Positions 53,913 to 62,287 of a stretch of DNA of 64,000 bases are shown here, piece after piece. The stretch covers positions 1-64,000 of the forward strand of contig JBCBUL010000014.1 in the NCBI GenBank assembly GCA_039818165.1, written 5' to 3'. Made by a program: the position numbers and the translations under genes. This stretch comes from UBA5336 sp039818165 (GTDB taxonomy: Bacteria > Pseudomonadota > Alphaproteobacteria > Caulobacterales > Hyphomonadaceae). Positions within the stretch are counted from its first letter, which is position 1. Every line of letters starts with the position of its first letter. The notes under the pieces were generated by a model, which saw only the letters and a list, made by a program, of their open reading frames with translations, searched no databases and was not told the DNA's origin.

Positions 53913-55895
53913 CACATCAGCTCCGCATCGGTCATGACCTCGACCAGGGCGGGGCCGTTATAGGCAATCGCCTTGGCCAGGGCCTCGTCCAGTTGCTCGC
54001 GTGTTTTCACCTGCTCGCCCATGCCGCCGCAGGATCGGGCAAAACCGGCGAAACTCGGATTGACGAGGCTGGTCTGCCAGACGGGGAATTCGGCGGCCTT
54101 TTGCTCCTTGGAGATTTTTCCAAGCTCGGAATTGTTCATGAGAACATGGGTGATGTTCATGCCGTATTTGACTGCCGTGGTGAATTCCATGGCGTATTGG
54201 CCAAAGCCGCCATCGCCGGACACCGAGATGACCTTCCGGCCCTTATACGGCCCATCTTCCCGGGTCGCGGCCCAGGCCCCCATGGCGGCCGGAAAAGAGA
54301 ATCCGATCGAGCCAAGATAGCCCGACATCAGTACGCGCTGCTGGCCCGTCGGCTCAAAATAGCGCCCGAAGCTGTACGTGTTGTTCCCCACATCCACTGG
54401 CAGGATCGCATCGGCAGGGGCGTGGCGCGTCAAGGCAGCGAACAAGGCGGCGGCGGAGACGCCTTTGCCGCGGTCCTCGCCCTCGCGATTGGCCTTTTCA
54501 ATGCGCCAAAGGCGCCAGCGCTCGGCCACTTCGCCGCGCAGGTCCGTCGCAGCGGCGCCGTCCATGGCGGCGGCAAGCTGGGTGGCCGTGACGCCCACAT
54601 CGCCCATCACGGGCACGGTGACGGGGTGGCGTTTGGCCAGGCGCATGGGATCGGTGTCCACCTGGATGGTGGGTGCGCCCTCATAGATCCCGGTATGGTC
54701 GGAGAAGGAGGAGCCGAAGACGACGAGTAGATCAGCCTCGTTCATGAACCAGCTAGCGATCGGGGTGCCCGACCGGCCCATGACGCCAGCGGCGAGGGAG
54801 TGATCGTCGCCGATCTGGCCCTTCGCCTTGAAGGTGGTCGCCACGGGCGCGCCAAGTTTGTCAGCCAGGGCGATAACCGCATCCATCCCGTCCAGCGCGC
54901 CATAGCCGACGATGATCATCGGGCGCTTGGCGGCTTTCAGGAGCCTGGCGGCCTCATGCAGGGCGCTTTCCGGCGGGGCCACACGCAAGTCCGCCATCCG
55001 CCCGGCCGGGCCTTGCGCCTTGGCGCCCTCCGGAGCGGGTTTTGGCTGAACATTGTCCGGGAAGACCAAGTGCCCGACGCCGCGCTCGAGGATGGCGGTT
55101 TTGATCGCCTGGGTCATCAGGAGGGCGTGGTCAGATTCCGGATGCACGGTCTGGGAAAAGGCTGAAACGGCTTCGAACGCGGCTTCCAGGTCGATGTCCT
55201 GAAAGGCGTGGACTCCGACGACCTGGTCCTGCACCTGGCCGGTCAAAGCGAGGGCGGGCGCTCCATCTACCTTCGCGTCCCAGAGCCCGGTGATCAGGTT
55301 TGTTGCGCCCGGGCCGGCAATGGTGAGCGCAGCCGCGGGACGACCGGTGAGCTTGCCATAACCCGAGCAGGCGAAAGCCGCCGCGCCCTCGTGGCGGATG
55401 CCGTAATAGCTGAGCCGCCCCTCGGATTCCTGCACGCGAAGGGCATCGGCAAGGCCGAGATTGGAGTGGCCAACCATGCCGAACACGCTGGTGACGCCCC
55501 AATTGGTCATCGTTTCGGCCATCACGTCGGCGACAGTCCGCGCGCGCGGCGGTTCGGAAGGTACGCCGACATAAATCCCGTCTTCGCGGGTTTCGACGTC
55601 GAACATCGTCTGGCCCGTGTCTTCGTGGCCGCCGGGGGGCTTTCCAGTCAGCGGATCAAAGTCCCAGCCATGCCAGGGGCATCGCAGCCAGCACTTGTCC
55701 TCGATGCCCTTTTCGATGGACCCCACCGAGCGGACCGCCCTGGTGGGGGCACTTGTTGTCCATTGCCGCATACTGACCGTCGAAATGGACCAGAGCGACA
55801 GACTGGCTGCCCGCTGTAGCGGATTTCACCCGTCCCTCGGCCACTTCGCCAGGCTCGGCGACCTTGTGCCATGTAAGTGTCGTCTTTTCGGTCAT
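53912..55895 (-). pseudogene. Rieske-TPP-dependent enzyme (acetolactate synthase/pyruvate oxidase-like), frameshifted
   Basis: Start MTEKTTLTWHK with AAGGGG seven bases upstream. An N-terminal Rieske domain begins in one frame (AAMDNKCPHQGGPLG) and continues in another (SIEKGIEDKCWLRCPWHGWD). Removing one G from the GGGG run at 55721-55724 (minus strand) joins them and restores the CxH...CxxH cluster motif, giving about 660 residues. The rest is intact: TPP-enzyme N domain (SVFGMVGHSNLGLADAL, RHEGAAAFACSGYGKLTG, with the catalytic Glu region), central domain, and C-terminal TPP motif GDGGFGQYAMEFTTAVKYG to NN. The body alone is open to 55771. A real frameshift and a sequencing error are both possible. 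Divergent from the FMN enzyme gene. Confidence 0.85.
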
Positions 55896-56047
55896 TGGGG
55901 TCCCCTTGCGCTTGCGGACGAGCCCTATCGGAACGCCATTAATCATGCACCTCAAGAGTTTATCACGAATTTTTTGAGCCTCTGTGATTGGTGTGCCATG
56001 AAAGTGATCGATAGGGGAACGTCGAAACGAAGAGGGACAGGCCCAGC

Positions 56048-57667
56048 ATGAACACTCAAGTCGTCGCCAAATGGGATCATCTGAAAGATCGAGAGCCCGA
56101 ATATGCACTTGTTGGGGAAGTGGATTTGGTGGTCGTTCGCTTCGACGACGAGATTTCAGTCTTCTATGGGCGTTGTCTGCACCGCGGCGCGCTGATGGCC
56201 GACGGCCATGTCGACGCGAATGACAACCTCATCTGCGGCGTCCACAATTGGGATTACCGGCTCGATACGGGCGTTTCGGAGTATGAAAATTCCGAGGCCC
56301 TGCCCAAGTTCAAGGCCTGGATTGATGGCAATGACGTCCTGGTCGATGCCGATGAGATCGCCGACTGGGCCAAGACCAACCCGCAGCCCTATCAGCGCGA
56401 CGACTATCTGGGCCTCTACCAGGATCCGAGCCACGCGCCCCACCCCGAGCCCCATAACAATCTGATCCAGCAATATGCCCGCGATGGTCTTTCAAAGGTT
56501 GGTCACCACGGCGTGGTCGACGCCATGGGCATACCGCGCCAGGACTTGCCGGAGTGGGACGATATCCAACTCCTCACAGCCCAGCTCCAGAAAATGCCCC
56601 TTCTGGATGATGACCCGGTCGATACATCCGTCGTGATCGGTCCGAATGCGCAAAAACCCCTTCGCCTGGATATTCCGCTGTTCGTGTCGGACATGAGTTT
56701 CGGCGCGCTGTCGGAGCCCGCCAAGGTTGCCATGGCGCGCGGGGCGGAATTGGCGGGCACAGGCATCTGCTCTGGCGAGGGCGGCATGCTGCCGGAAGAA
56801 CAGGCGGCCAATACGCGCTATTTCTACGAACTGGCTTCTGGCCGGTTCGGCTTTTCCTGGGACAAGCTCGAGCGCGTCCAGGCCTTCCACTTCAAAGGCG
56901 GCCAGGGCGCCAAGACCGGCACCGGCGGACATCTGCCCGGCAACAAGGTGAAGGGCAAGATTGCCGAAGTGCGCGGCCTCGAAGAAGGCCAGTCCGCCAT
57001 TTCCCCACCGCGGTTTCCAGACTGGACGGAAGTCTCCCAGGTCAAGGAATTTGCAGACGAGGTCCGCAGCAGAACCGGCGGCAATCCCATCGGCTATAAA
57101 TTGTCTGCCCAACACATCGAGAGAGACATCGACGCGGCGCTGGACGTCGGCGTTGACTATATCATCCTGGACGGGCGCGGCGGCGGAACCGGCGCGGCGC
57201 CGACAATATTTCGGGATAATATCTCGGTCCCCACGATCCCTGCCCTGGCCCGCGCCCGCCGGCACCTGGACTCATCTGGCAGAAGCGACGTGACTCTCGT
57301 GATCACGGGCGGCCTGCGCACACCGGCCGATTTCGTGAAAGCCTTGGCCCTCGGCGCCGATGCCATCGCGGTTTCGAACGCGGCCATGCAAGCGATTGGC
57401 TGCATCGCCATGCGCGCTTGCCACACCAATAATTGCCCCGTCGGCATAGCCAGCCAAAAACCCCATCTGGTCTCCCGGCTGGTGGTGGAGAAATCAGCCC
57501 AACGTCTGAAGAACTTCTTCGACGCATCCACGGAACTCATGGCGGTTCTGGCCCGGGCGTGCGGATATTCCAGCCTGTCTGATTTCAACATCGATGACCT
57601 GACTACGGTCAGCCGCGAGATGGCAGACCTGTCCGGCGTAGCCTATGCGGGCGTGGTGCGATCATGA
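56048..57667 (+). CDS. Rieske-containing FMN glutamate-synthase-like oxidoreductase
   Basis: 539 residues. N-terminal Rieske domain: RCLHRG (Cys43, His45) and LICGVHNWDYR (Cys63, His66), a full [2Fe-2S] ligand set. From about 180 on it is the FMN-binding GltB-like barrel: LFVSDMSFGALSEPAKVAMA, GTGICSGEGGMLPEE, GGQGAKTGTGGHLPG and DGRGGGTGAAP. Cys452, Cys458 and Cys463 (GCIAMRACHTNNCPVG) match the 3Fe-4S site of glutamate synthases. There is no amidotransferase domain, so it is not a classical GltB. Substrate unknown. First gene of a five-gene operon with four-base overlaps. Confidence 0.9.
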   Translation: MNTQVVAKWDHLKDREPEYALVGEVDLVVVRFDDEISVFYGRCLHRGALMADGHVDANDNLICGVHNWDYRLDTGVSEYENSEALPKFKAWIDGNDVLVDADEIADWAKTNPQPYQRDDYLGLYQDPSHAPHPEPHNNLIQQYARDGLSKVGHHGVVDAMGIPRQDLPEWDDIQLLTAQLQKMPLLDDDPVDTSVVIGPNAQKPLRLDIPLFVSDMSFGALSEPAKVAMARGAELAGTGICSGEGGMLPEEQAANTRYFYELASGRFGFSWDKLERVQAFHFKGGQGAKTGTGGHLPGNKVKGKIAEVRGLEEGQSAISPPRFPDWTEVSQVKEFADEVRSRTGGNPIGYKLSAQHIERDIDAALDVGVDYIILDGRGGGTGAAPTIFRDNISVPTIPALARARRHLDSSGRSDVTLVITGGLRTPADFVKALALGADAIAVSNAAMQAIGCIAMRACHTNNCPVGIASQKPHLVSRLVVEKSAQRLKNFFDASTELMAVLARACGYSSLSDFNIDDLTTVSREMADLSGVAYAGVVRS

Positions 57668-57894
57668 GCGTTGCTACCGCAGAGATGATCGTTCTCGCGC
57701 TGGGGCTCTACTTCGCCGCGGGATTGTTGGTCGGGCTGATCTACATGTTCGGAGGCGCAGGTCGCATCGACCCTGCCGCCAGGGGAAAGGGCCTGCCGCT
57801 CCGCGTGCGCCTGCTCATCCTGCCCGGCATTGTCGGGCTCTGGCCGCTGATGCTGGCAAAACTCTTCACCCAAACGGAGCCGCCGATCTCATGA
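57664..57894 (+). CDS. Small membrane protein, 76 aa
   Basis: Two hydrophobic helices (EMIVLALGLYFAAGLLVGLI, VRLLILPGIVGLWPLMLAKL) separated by a basic loop (GRIDPAARGKGLPLR). No known family. ATG within the stop of the FMN enzyme (ATGA) and its own stop overlaps the next tiny gene in the same way, which strongly supports translation. Probably a subunit or anchor of the redox complex. Confidence 0.75.
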   Translation: MSVATAEMIVLALGLYFAAGLLVGLIYMFGGAGRIDPAARGKGLPLRVRLLILPGIVGLWPLMLAKLFTQTEPPIS

Positions 57895-58040
57895 AACGCG
57901 CGCATCGAAAATGGCACTTGGCGCTTTGGGCCTTGATTGGTCCGGCCGCAATGGTGGTCCTCACTCTGGCCGTCATGAACCGGCCCGCAAGTCCGGTGAA
58001 TGAAGCCCTTCCGGGCGAATTGATGCTGGAGACCGAGTGA
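57891..58040 (+). CDS. Tiny single-span membrane protein, 49 aa
   Basis: Starts MKRAHRKWHLALWALIGPAA, with one helix (LALWALIGPAAMVVLTLAVM) and a short acidic tail. It is below usual length cut-offs, but its start overlaps the previous stop (ATGA) and its stop overlaps the next ATG (TGATG), so it is almost certainly translated in the operon. The topology (basic N-terminus in) suggests the tail faces the periplasm. Unknown function. Confidence 0.65.
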   Translation: MKRAHRKWHLALWALIGPAAMVVLTLAVMNRPASPVNEALPGELMLETE

Positions 58041-59086
58041 TGTCACACGACTACAAGGCCGTTCAGTGGACTCCCTTCAAGACGCGGTTCGATCTCTGGC
58101 TGCTCGTGGGCATTGCGCTGTATCTGGTTGGCTTCATCGCGATCAGTGTCGCGACCCAGCCCAGCGGCGAGAGTCTTCACCCGGTGCAGATCATCATCCG
58201 CGCCACCGGCACCCTGGCCTTCCTGCTGCTCACCTTCATTCTTTGTATCGGCCCGCTGGCTCGGCTGACCGACCGCTTCAAACCGTTCCTCTACAATCGT
58301 CGCCATCTCGGTGTGACGACCTTTCTGGTGGCGCTGGTCCATGCTGGGCTGACGATCATGTGGTATCACGGGTTTTCCGAGATGAACCCTTTGGTGTCGG
58401 TGTTCGCCTCCAATCCGCGCTATGACAGCCTGTCGGGCTTTCCCTTTGAAAGCCTCGGCTTTGTCGCTCTGCTCATCATGTTCCTGATGGCCGCGACCAG
58501 CCATGATTTCTGGAACGCGAACCTTGGACCAGGCCCCTGGAAGGCGCTGCATATGGGCGTCTATGTCGCCTTCGGGCTGCTGGTGGTCCATGTTGCGTTG
58601 GGTGCGATCCAGTTCGAGAAGCATCCGGTCTATGTGGCCCTGCTCGGACTGAGCGCAGTGACGGTGACAGGCCTGCACCTGACGACGGGGCTCGCCAGTC
58701 TGTCATCGACCCAAGGCACCACGCTCGAGGGTTGGCTGAAGGTTGCCGCGGTCAGCGAGATGGAAGATGCGCGCGCCAAGATCATCCGGCCCGCATCGGG
58801 CGAAGCGATTGCGGTGTTCCGCGACGGCGAAAAAGTGTCCGCCGTGTCGAATGTCTGCCGCCACCAGGGTGGACCGCTCGGCGAAGGCAAGATCGTCGAT
58901 GGCTGCATCACCTGCCCCTGGCATGGCTTCCAGTATCGCATGGAAGACGGCCAGTCGCCGCCGCCGTTCACTGAGAAGATCGCGACGTATCAGACGCGTA
59001 TCGAAGACGGCGTGGTTTATGTGAACCCTGAGCCGAATGCGCCGGGCACGCCCACACCACCAAGCCTGATCGGAGCGCCCGCATGA
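58040..59086 (+). CDS. Ferric-reductase-like b-haem membrane protein with C-terminal Rieske domain
   Basis: 348 residues. About six membrane helices of the ferric reductase/MsrQ type, with His residues suited to b-haems (His101, His110, His171, His184). A Rieske domain of about 110 residues follows: VCRHQGGPL (Cys273, His275) and TCPWHGFQY (Cys292, His295). The usual FAD/NADPH domain is replaced by Rieske. Likely moves electrons between the quinone pool or periplasm and the cytoplasmic Rieske enzymes of the cluster (inference). GTG at 58037 or ATG at 58040; the ATG is chosen. Confidence 0.9.
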   Translation: MSHDYKAVQWTPFKTRFDLWLLVGIALYLVGFIAISVATQPSGESLHPVQIIIRATGTLAFLLLTFILCIGPLARLTDRFKPFLYNRRHLGVTTFLVALVHAGLTIMWYHGFSEMNPLVSVFASNPRYDSLSGFPFESLGFVALLIMFLMAATSHDFWNANLGPGPWKALHMGVYVAFGLLVVHVALGAIQFEKHPVYVALLGLSAVTVTGLHLTTGLASLSSTQGTTLEGWLKVAAVSEMEDARAKIIRPASGEAIAVFRDGEKVSAVSNVCRHQGGPLGEGKIVDGCITCPWHGFQYRMEDGQSPPPFTEKIATYQTRIEDGVVYVNPEPNAPGTPTPPSLIGAPA

Positions 59087-59832
59087 GCAAGGACGATTTC
59101 TTCATCGGTTGGGCTGACACGCCAGCCATAGACCGCCGCTTCTTTGTCCGCGCCGGGCTCGCCCTCATGGCAGGCACCGCGGCCACGGCAGGCACGGTCG
59201 CGGCGTTTCAAAAGCCAGCTGGCCCCGGTGACTGGGCGATGGGCGACATTCGGGAATGGCGGGGAATCGCCACCTCGGAGCCCTACGCCATGCTGCGCAC
59301 GCTCGACCTGGACGGTACGCCGCGCACCGCGCTGCTCGGCTGTCAGGGCAAGTGCGGTGTGGCTGCACGGATCGGTGCATTGGCGGGCGAGCCGGTGATT
59401 GTGAAGGGCTCACTCATCCAGCGGGGCCGCCACGCCATGATCGCCGTTGTCGATGGCATGGACTGGATCGCCGAAGACCCGGCCGGCAGCATCGGCGATC
59501 TGGCGTTCCCGGCGCCTACACCTCTGACTCAAGTCTCATTGGAAGGCGAAATCCTGGACAGCAAATGCTGGTTCGGCGCCATGCGTCCCTCGGAAGGCAA
59601 GGTGCACAAGTCCTGCGCCAGCCTCTGCATACGCGGTGGCATCCCGCCTGCCTTCTACGTGAAGGATCGCGCGGATCAGGCCGCTCTCATGATCATGACC
59701 GATGCCGGTGCGGCCCATGGGCCAGACTTGCTGGAATTTGTGGCCGATCCGGTTTCCATCTCAGGAAACGTGCAGCGCTTCGGAGACCTGCTCTTGCTCG
59801 ACGCGCCCGTCAGCGCGATCTCACGAATTTAG
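59083..59832 (+). CDS. Exported Cys-rich protein with twin-arginine-like N-terminus, 249 aa
   Basis: Residues 15-42 (AIDRRFFVRAGLALMAGTAA) look like a twin-arginine signal or anchor. The mature part has paired cysteines: Cys87 and Cys91 (GCQGKCG) and Cys162...His175...Cys178...Cys182 (DSKCWFGAMRP, HKSCASLCIRGGIPP). These could hold a metal or redox cofactor. I do not recognise a named family. It is the last gene of the operon and overlaps the Rieske membrane gene by four bases. It meets the TPR gene tail to tail, with stops overlapping by four bases. Confidence 0.75.
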   Translation: MSKDDFFIGWADTPAIDRRFFVRAGLALMAGTAATAGTVAAFQKPAGPGDWAMGDIREWRGIATSEPYAMLRTLDLDGTPRTALLGCQGKCGVAARIGALAGEPVIVKGSLIQRGRHAMIAVVDGMDWIAEDPAGSIGDLAFPAPTPLTQVSLEGEILDSKCWFGAMRPSEGKVHKSCASLCIRGGIPPAFYVKDRADQAALMIMTDAGAAHGPDLLEFVADPVSISGNVQRFGDLLLLDAPVSAISRI

Positions 59833-60494
59833 CGCCCGGCGACCCGCTGGGCCTCTCGGATTTCGCCGCGAAGCACCAGAATGTCGATATTGTCCGGGGC
59901 CGAGCCCCGCGCGGTCTCAATATCTGCCAACGCGTTATCAAACCGCTCCATCTCCATGAAGGCCCGGGCGCGCAGTGTCAGAGCTTGGGCGTCCAGCGGC
60001 ATGGCGTCGACCGCGAAGTCCAGGTCCGTGACCGCTTCCTGCCAGCGCTCAGAGGCAATGAGAGCGGCCGCGCGGTCCTTGCGCAGGTCGGCATCATCGG
60101 GCGCCAGTTTCAGGGCATTGGTCAGCGTCAGGATCGCCGCTTCAGGCGCCCCTGCCAGCAACCAGGCATTCCCGGCCTGGCCAAGATACGCCGTGCGGGC
60201 ATCAAGACCGCCAGCATCGGGCGCGTTTGCCAGTTCTTCAAGCCGAGCGGCGCCTTCTTCAGGGTGCCCAAGCGCAATGAGTGCGACAGCTGCACAATGG
60301 CGCGCGCCCGGCCGCCCGCCATCGGACAACCAGGCCAGACCGTCCTCATAGGCGGTTTCCGGATCGGTCTCGACAAGGTCCAGACAATTGGCCAGCCGCT
60401 GGGCCTCTTCAGCCTGGACGGCCCGCCCCGCTTCGGTCAGGGGTGCGCCTTGCATCAGGGCAAGGGCAGAGATGATGACAGGCAGGCTGGACAC
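59829..60494 (-). CDS. Exported TPR-repeat protein, 221 aa
   Basis: The GTG start is preceded by GAGGGGG at eight bases and gives a hydrophobic signal (SSLPVIISALALMQGAPL). About four tetratricopeptide-like helical pairs follow, for example AYLGQAGNAWLLAGAPEAAI, ALIASERWQEAVTDLDFAVD and RAFMEMERFDNALADIETAR, ending LRGEIREAQRVAGR. TPR proteins mediate protein contacts; no partner is evident. An upstream frame to 60617 overlaps the divergent SDR gene and is rejected. Confidence 0.8.
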   Translation of the reverse strand: MSSLPVIISALALMQGAPLTEAGRAVQAEEAQRLANCLDLVETDPETAYEDGLAWLSDGGRPGARHCAAVALIALGHPEEGAARLEELANAPDAGGLDARTAYLGQAGNAWLLAGAPEAAILTLTNALKLAPDDADLRKDRAAALIASERWQEAVTDLDFAVDAMPLDAQALTLRARAFMEMERFDNALADIETARGSAPDNIDILVLRGEIREAQRVAGR

Positions 60495-60560
60495 AGGCGG
60501 GACCCCCTCGGCATAGACTTGGCTGGCTTGAGCCCTAGAGGTGGACCGGATGGACCGCAA

Positions 60561-61397
60561 ATGACAGATCCGCAACGCAGTCTCTACTGTTTTGGCCTCG
60601 GCTACTCTGCCCTGCAACTGGCCGCGCGTATGGGCGCTTCAGGCTGGCGTATTGGGGGGACAGTCCGCAGCGAAGGGAAGGCTGAGAGCCTAAGGATGCG
60701 GGGAATTGAAGCCGATACCTTCGATGCGGGAATGGCCCCACCGGACGAAAGCGACTGGCTTGTCTCCATTCCACCGACGGACGCCGGATGCCCCGCCTTC
60801 GCGAAAGCGGGCGATTGGGCTGATACCGCTCGTTCCATCACCTACCTCTCCACAACAGGCGTCTACGGCGATCTTGGCGGGGCGTGGGCGTTTGAATGGA
60901 GCCCGCTCAATCCCCAGAGCACCCGGGCCGAGGCCCGTGTGTTGGCGGAATGCCAATGGGCGAGCACAAACCGCCCCCTCGCTATCGTACGCTTGCCGGG
61001 GATTTACGGGCCCGGCCGGTCGCCACTGGACCGGGTGCGGTCCGGATCTGCACGGCGTATCGTGAAGCCGGGACAGGTCTTCAGCCGGGTCCATGTGGAT
61101 GATATCGCAAGCGGCCTCGAAGCGATCTTGTTGACCGGCGCCCGTGGCGTGTTTCACCTGACCGATGATGAACCGGCCCCGCCCCAGGACGTGATCGCCC
61201 ACGCCGCGGCGCTTTTGGGCACAGCGCCACCACCGGAAATCGCCATCGAAGACGCCGACCTTTCGCCCATGGCGGCCAGTTTCTACGCCGAGTGTAAGCG
61301 CGTCTCCAATGCCCGGGCGAAGTCCGCCCTCGGATGGCGCCCGGCCTACCCGACCTATCGCGAAGGGCTTGCCGCAATCGCGCACGCCGAAGCATGA
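60561..61397 (+). CDS. SDR-type NAD(P)-binding protein (YeeZ-like)
   Basis: 278 residues with an extended-SDR fold: CFGLGYSALQLAARMGASGW (dinucleotide loop with GLGY rather than GxxGxxG), YLSTTGVYGD with the active-site Tyr region, VRLPGIYGPGR, and FSRVHVDDIASGLEAILL. Resembles the YeeZ group of nucleoside-diphosphate-sugar epimerase-like proteins whose reaction is unknown. A very long open frame upstream to 59256 is antisense and out-of-frame noise. The stop overlaps the CoxI-like gene (ATGA). Confidence 0.85.
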   Translation: MTDPQRSLYCFGLGYSALQLAARMGASGWRIGGTVRSEGKAESLRMRGIEADTFDAGMAPPDESDWLVSIPPTDAGCPAFAKAGDWADTARSITYLSTTGVYGDLGGAWAFEWSPLNPQSTRAEARVLAECQWASTNRPLAIVRLPGIYGPGRSPLDRVRSGSARRIVKPGQVFSRVHVDDIASGLEAILLTGARGVFHLTDDEPAPPQDVIAHAAALLGTAPPPEIAIEDADLSPMAASFYAECKRVSNARAKSALGWRPAYPTYREGLAAIAHAEA

Positions 61398-62287
61398 TGC
61401 TCCGAGCGGCACTCGCCATAGCGCTGATCTGGCTTTTTGTCGCTCTCGTGGCAGGGCTCGTGATGCAAGCCGAGCTGTTTGCGCCGGGTCAGCAGGTCTA
61501 TTTGTCTGGCGGCGAACCCGCGCCTCAATTGCACTTGGAGTTTTGGGCCATCGATAGCGTGGTGGCTGTTTCCGCCCTGCCTGTCACAGGACTTGGCGCG
61601 GTTGGATGCCTGCACCTTGCCAGCTTTCGTTCGAAGTCATCGCCCATCGCGATCAGCGAGCGCGTCGCCGCTGGCGCGCTTCTCCTGTTAGCCGCGATCT
61701 TCATCGCCTCCGCCCTGCTCATGCGCCAACGCGGTTTTGCCGTCGACTTATCTGCCGTTGGCATCGCAGCGGTTGGCGTTTCCGTCATCGCCGCGTCCCT
61801 CGCCTGTTTCCGTGACCAGCCGTCACGCCGGGCTGCCGCGCCCTGGCTTGTCTTTGCGCTTTTCCTGGCTGCGATCGCGGCCTATCTGCATCTCGTGCTG
61901 AACGAGGTTGGACCGGATCATGTTCTGCACGACACCTATTACACGGTGGCTGCATGGCACGCCGGCGGCGGCGCGCTGGCTCTTTTGATGCTGGGGCTCT
62001 GGTCAGCTGTAGCGCGGAAAGCCGGCAAAGAGATGTTGGGTTGGCTGAGTGTGGTCCTCGCCGGGGCGATCACCCTGGCGTGGACCGTCATGATTATTCT
62101 TCAGGCGCAGCTCGGCCTCATGGGTATGCCCCGACTTTATGCCGATTATCCCGAAGCGTTTAGCGCTTTGCAGGCCCGGGCCGGGATGAGCGCCGCGATT
62201 GCGGTTTTCCTTTTCGCGGTTGCCCTTGTCCGCCTCGGCGTGGCGCGGACGCGGATTGTCGGCGAGGGCCCAGCGGACGCGTTTTAG
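61394..62287 (+). CDS. Shortened CoxI-like membrane protein, probably non-catalytic
   Basis: 297 residues, about seven helices. The C-terminal half matches cytochrome oxidase subunit I: VLHDTYYTVAAWHAGG (177-192) against VLHDTYYVVAHFHYVL, and GMPRLYADYPEAF (244-256) against GMPRRYSDYPDAY. The N-terminal part resembles CoxI helices I-II (MQAELFAPGQQVYL). The middle helices with CuB ligands are missing. At the haem ligands Ala187 replaces the haem a3 His, while the haem a His189 is kept. The helix II His appears to be lost. Start ATG overlaps the SDR stop. The last 128 bases overlap the pseudouridine synthase gene on the other strand. Confidence 0.8.
   Translation: MMLRAALAIALIWLFVALVAGLVMQAELFAPGQQVYLSGGEPAPQLHLEFWAIDSVVAVSALPVTGLGAVGCLHLASFRSKSSPIAISERVAAGALLLLAAIFIASALLMRQRGFAVDLSAVGIAAVGVSVIAASLACFRDQPSRRAAAPWLVFALFLAAIAAYLHLVLNEVGPDHVLHDTYYTVAAWHAGGGALALLMLGLWSAVARKAGKEMLGWLSVVLAGAITLAWTVMIILQAQLGLMGMPRLYADYPEAFSALQARAGMSAAIAVFLFAVALVRLGVARTRIVGEGPADAF

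Noticed and set aside
53891..54730. Plus-strand 279-codon Gly/His-rich frame
   Set aside because: Antisense to the TPP-dependent enzyme.
59256..60560. N-terminal 435 codons of a 713-codon plus-strand frame
   Set aside because: Reads through the Cys-rich exported gene in another frame and antisense to the TPR gene. Only the part from the ATG at 60561 has SDR features.
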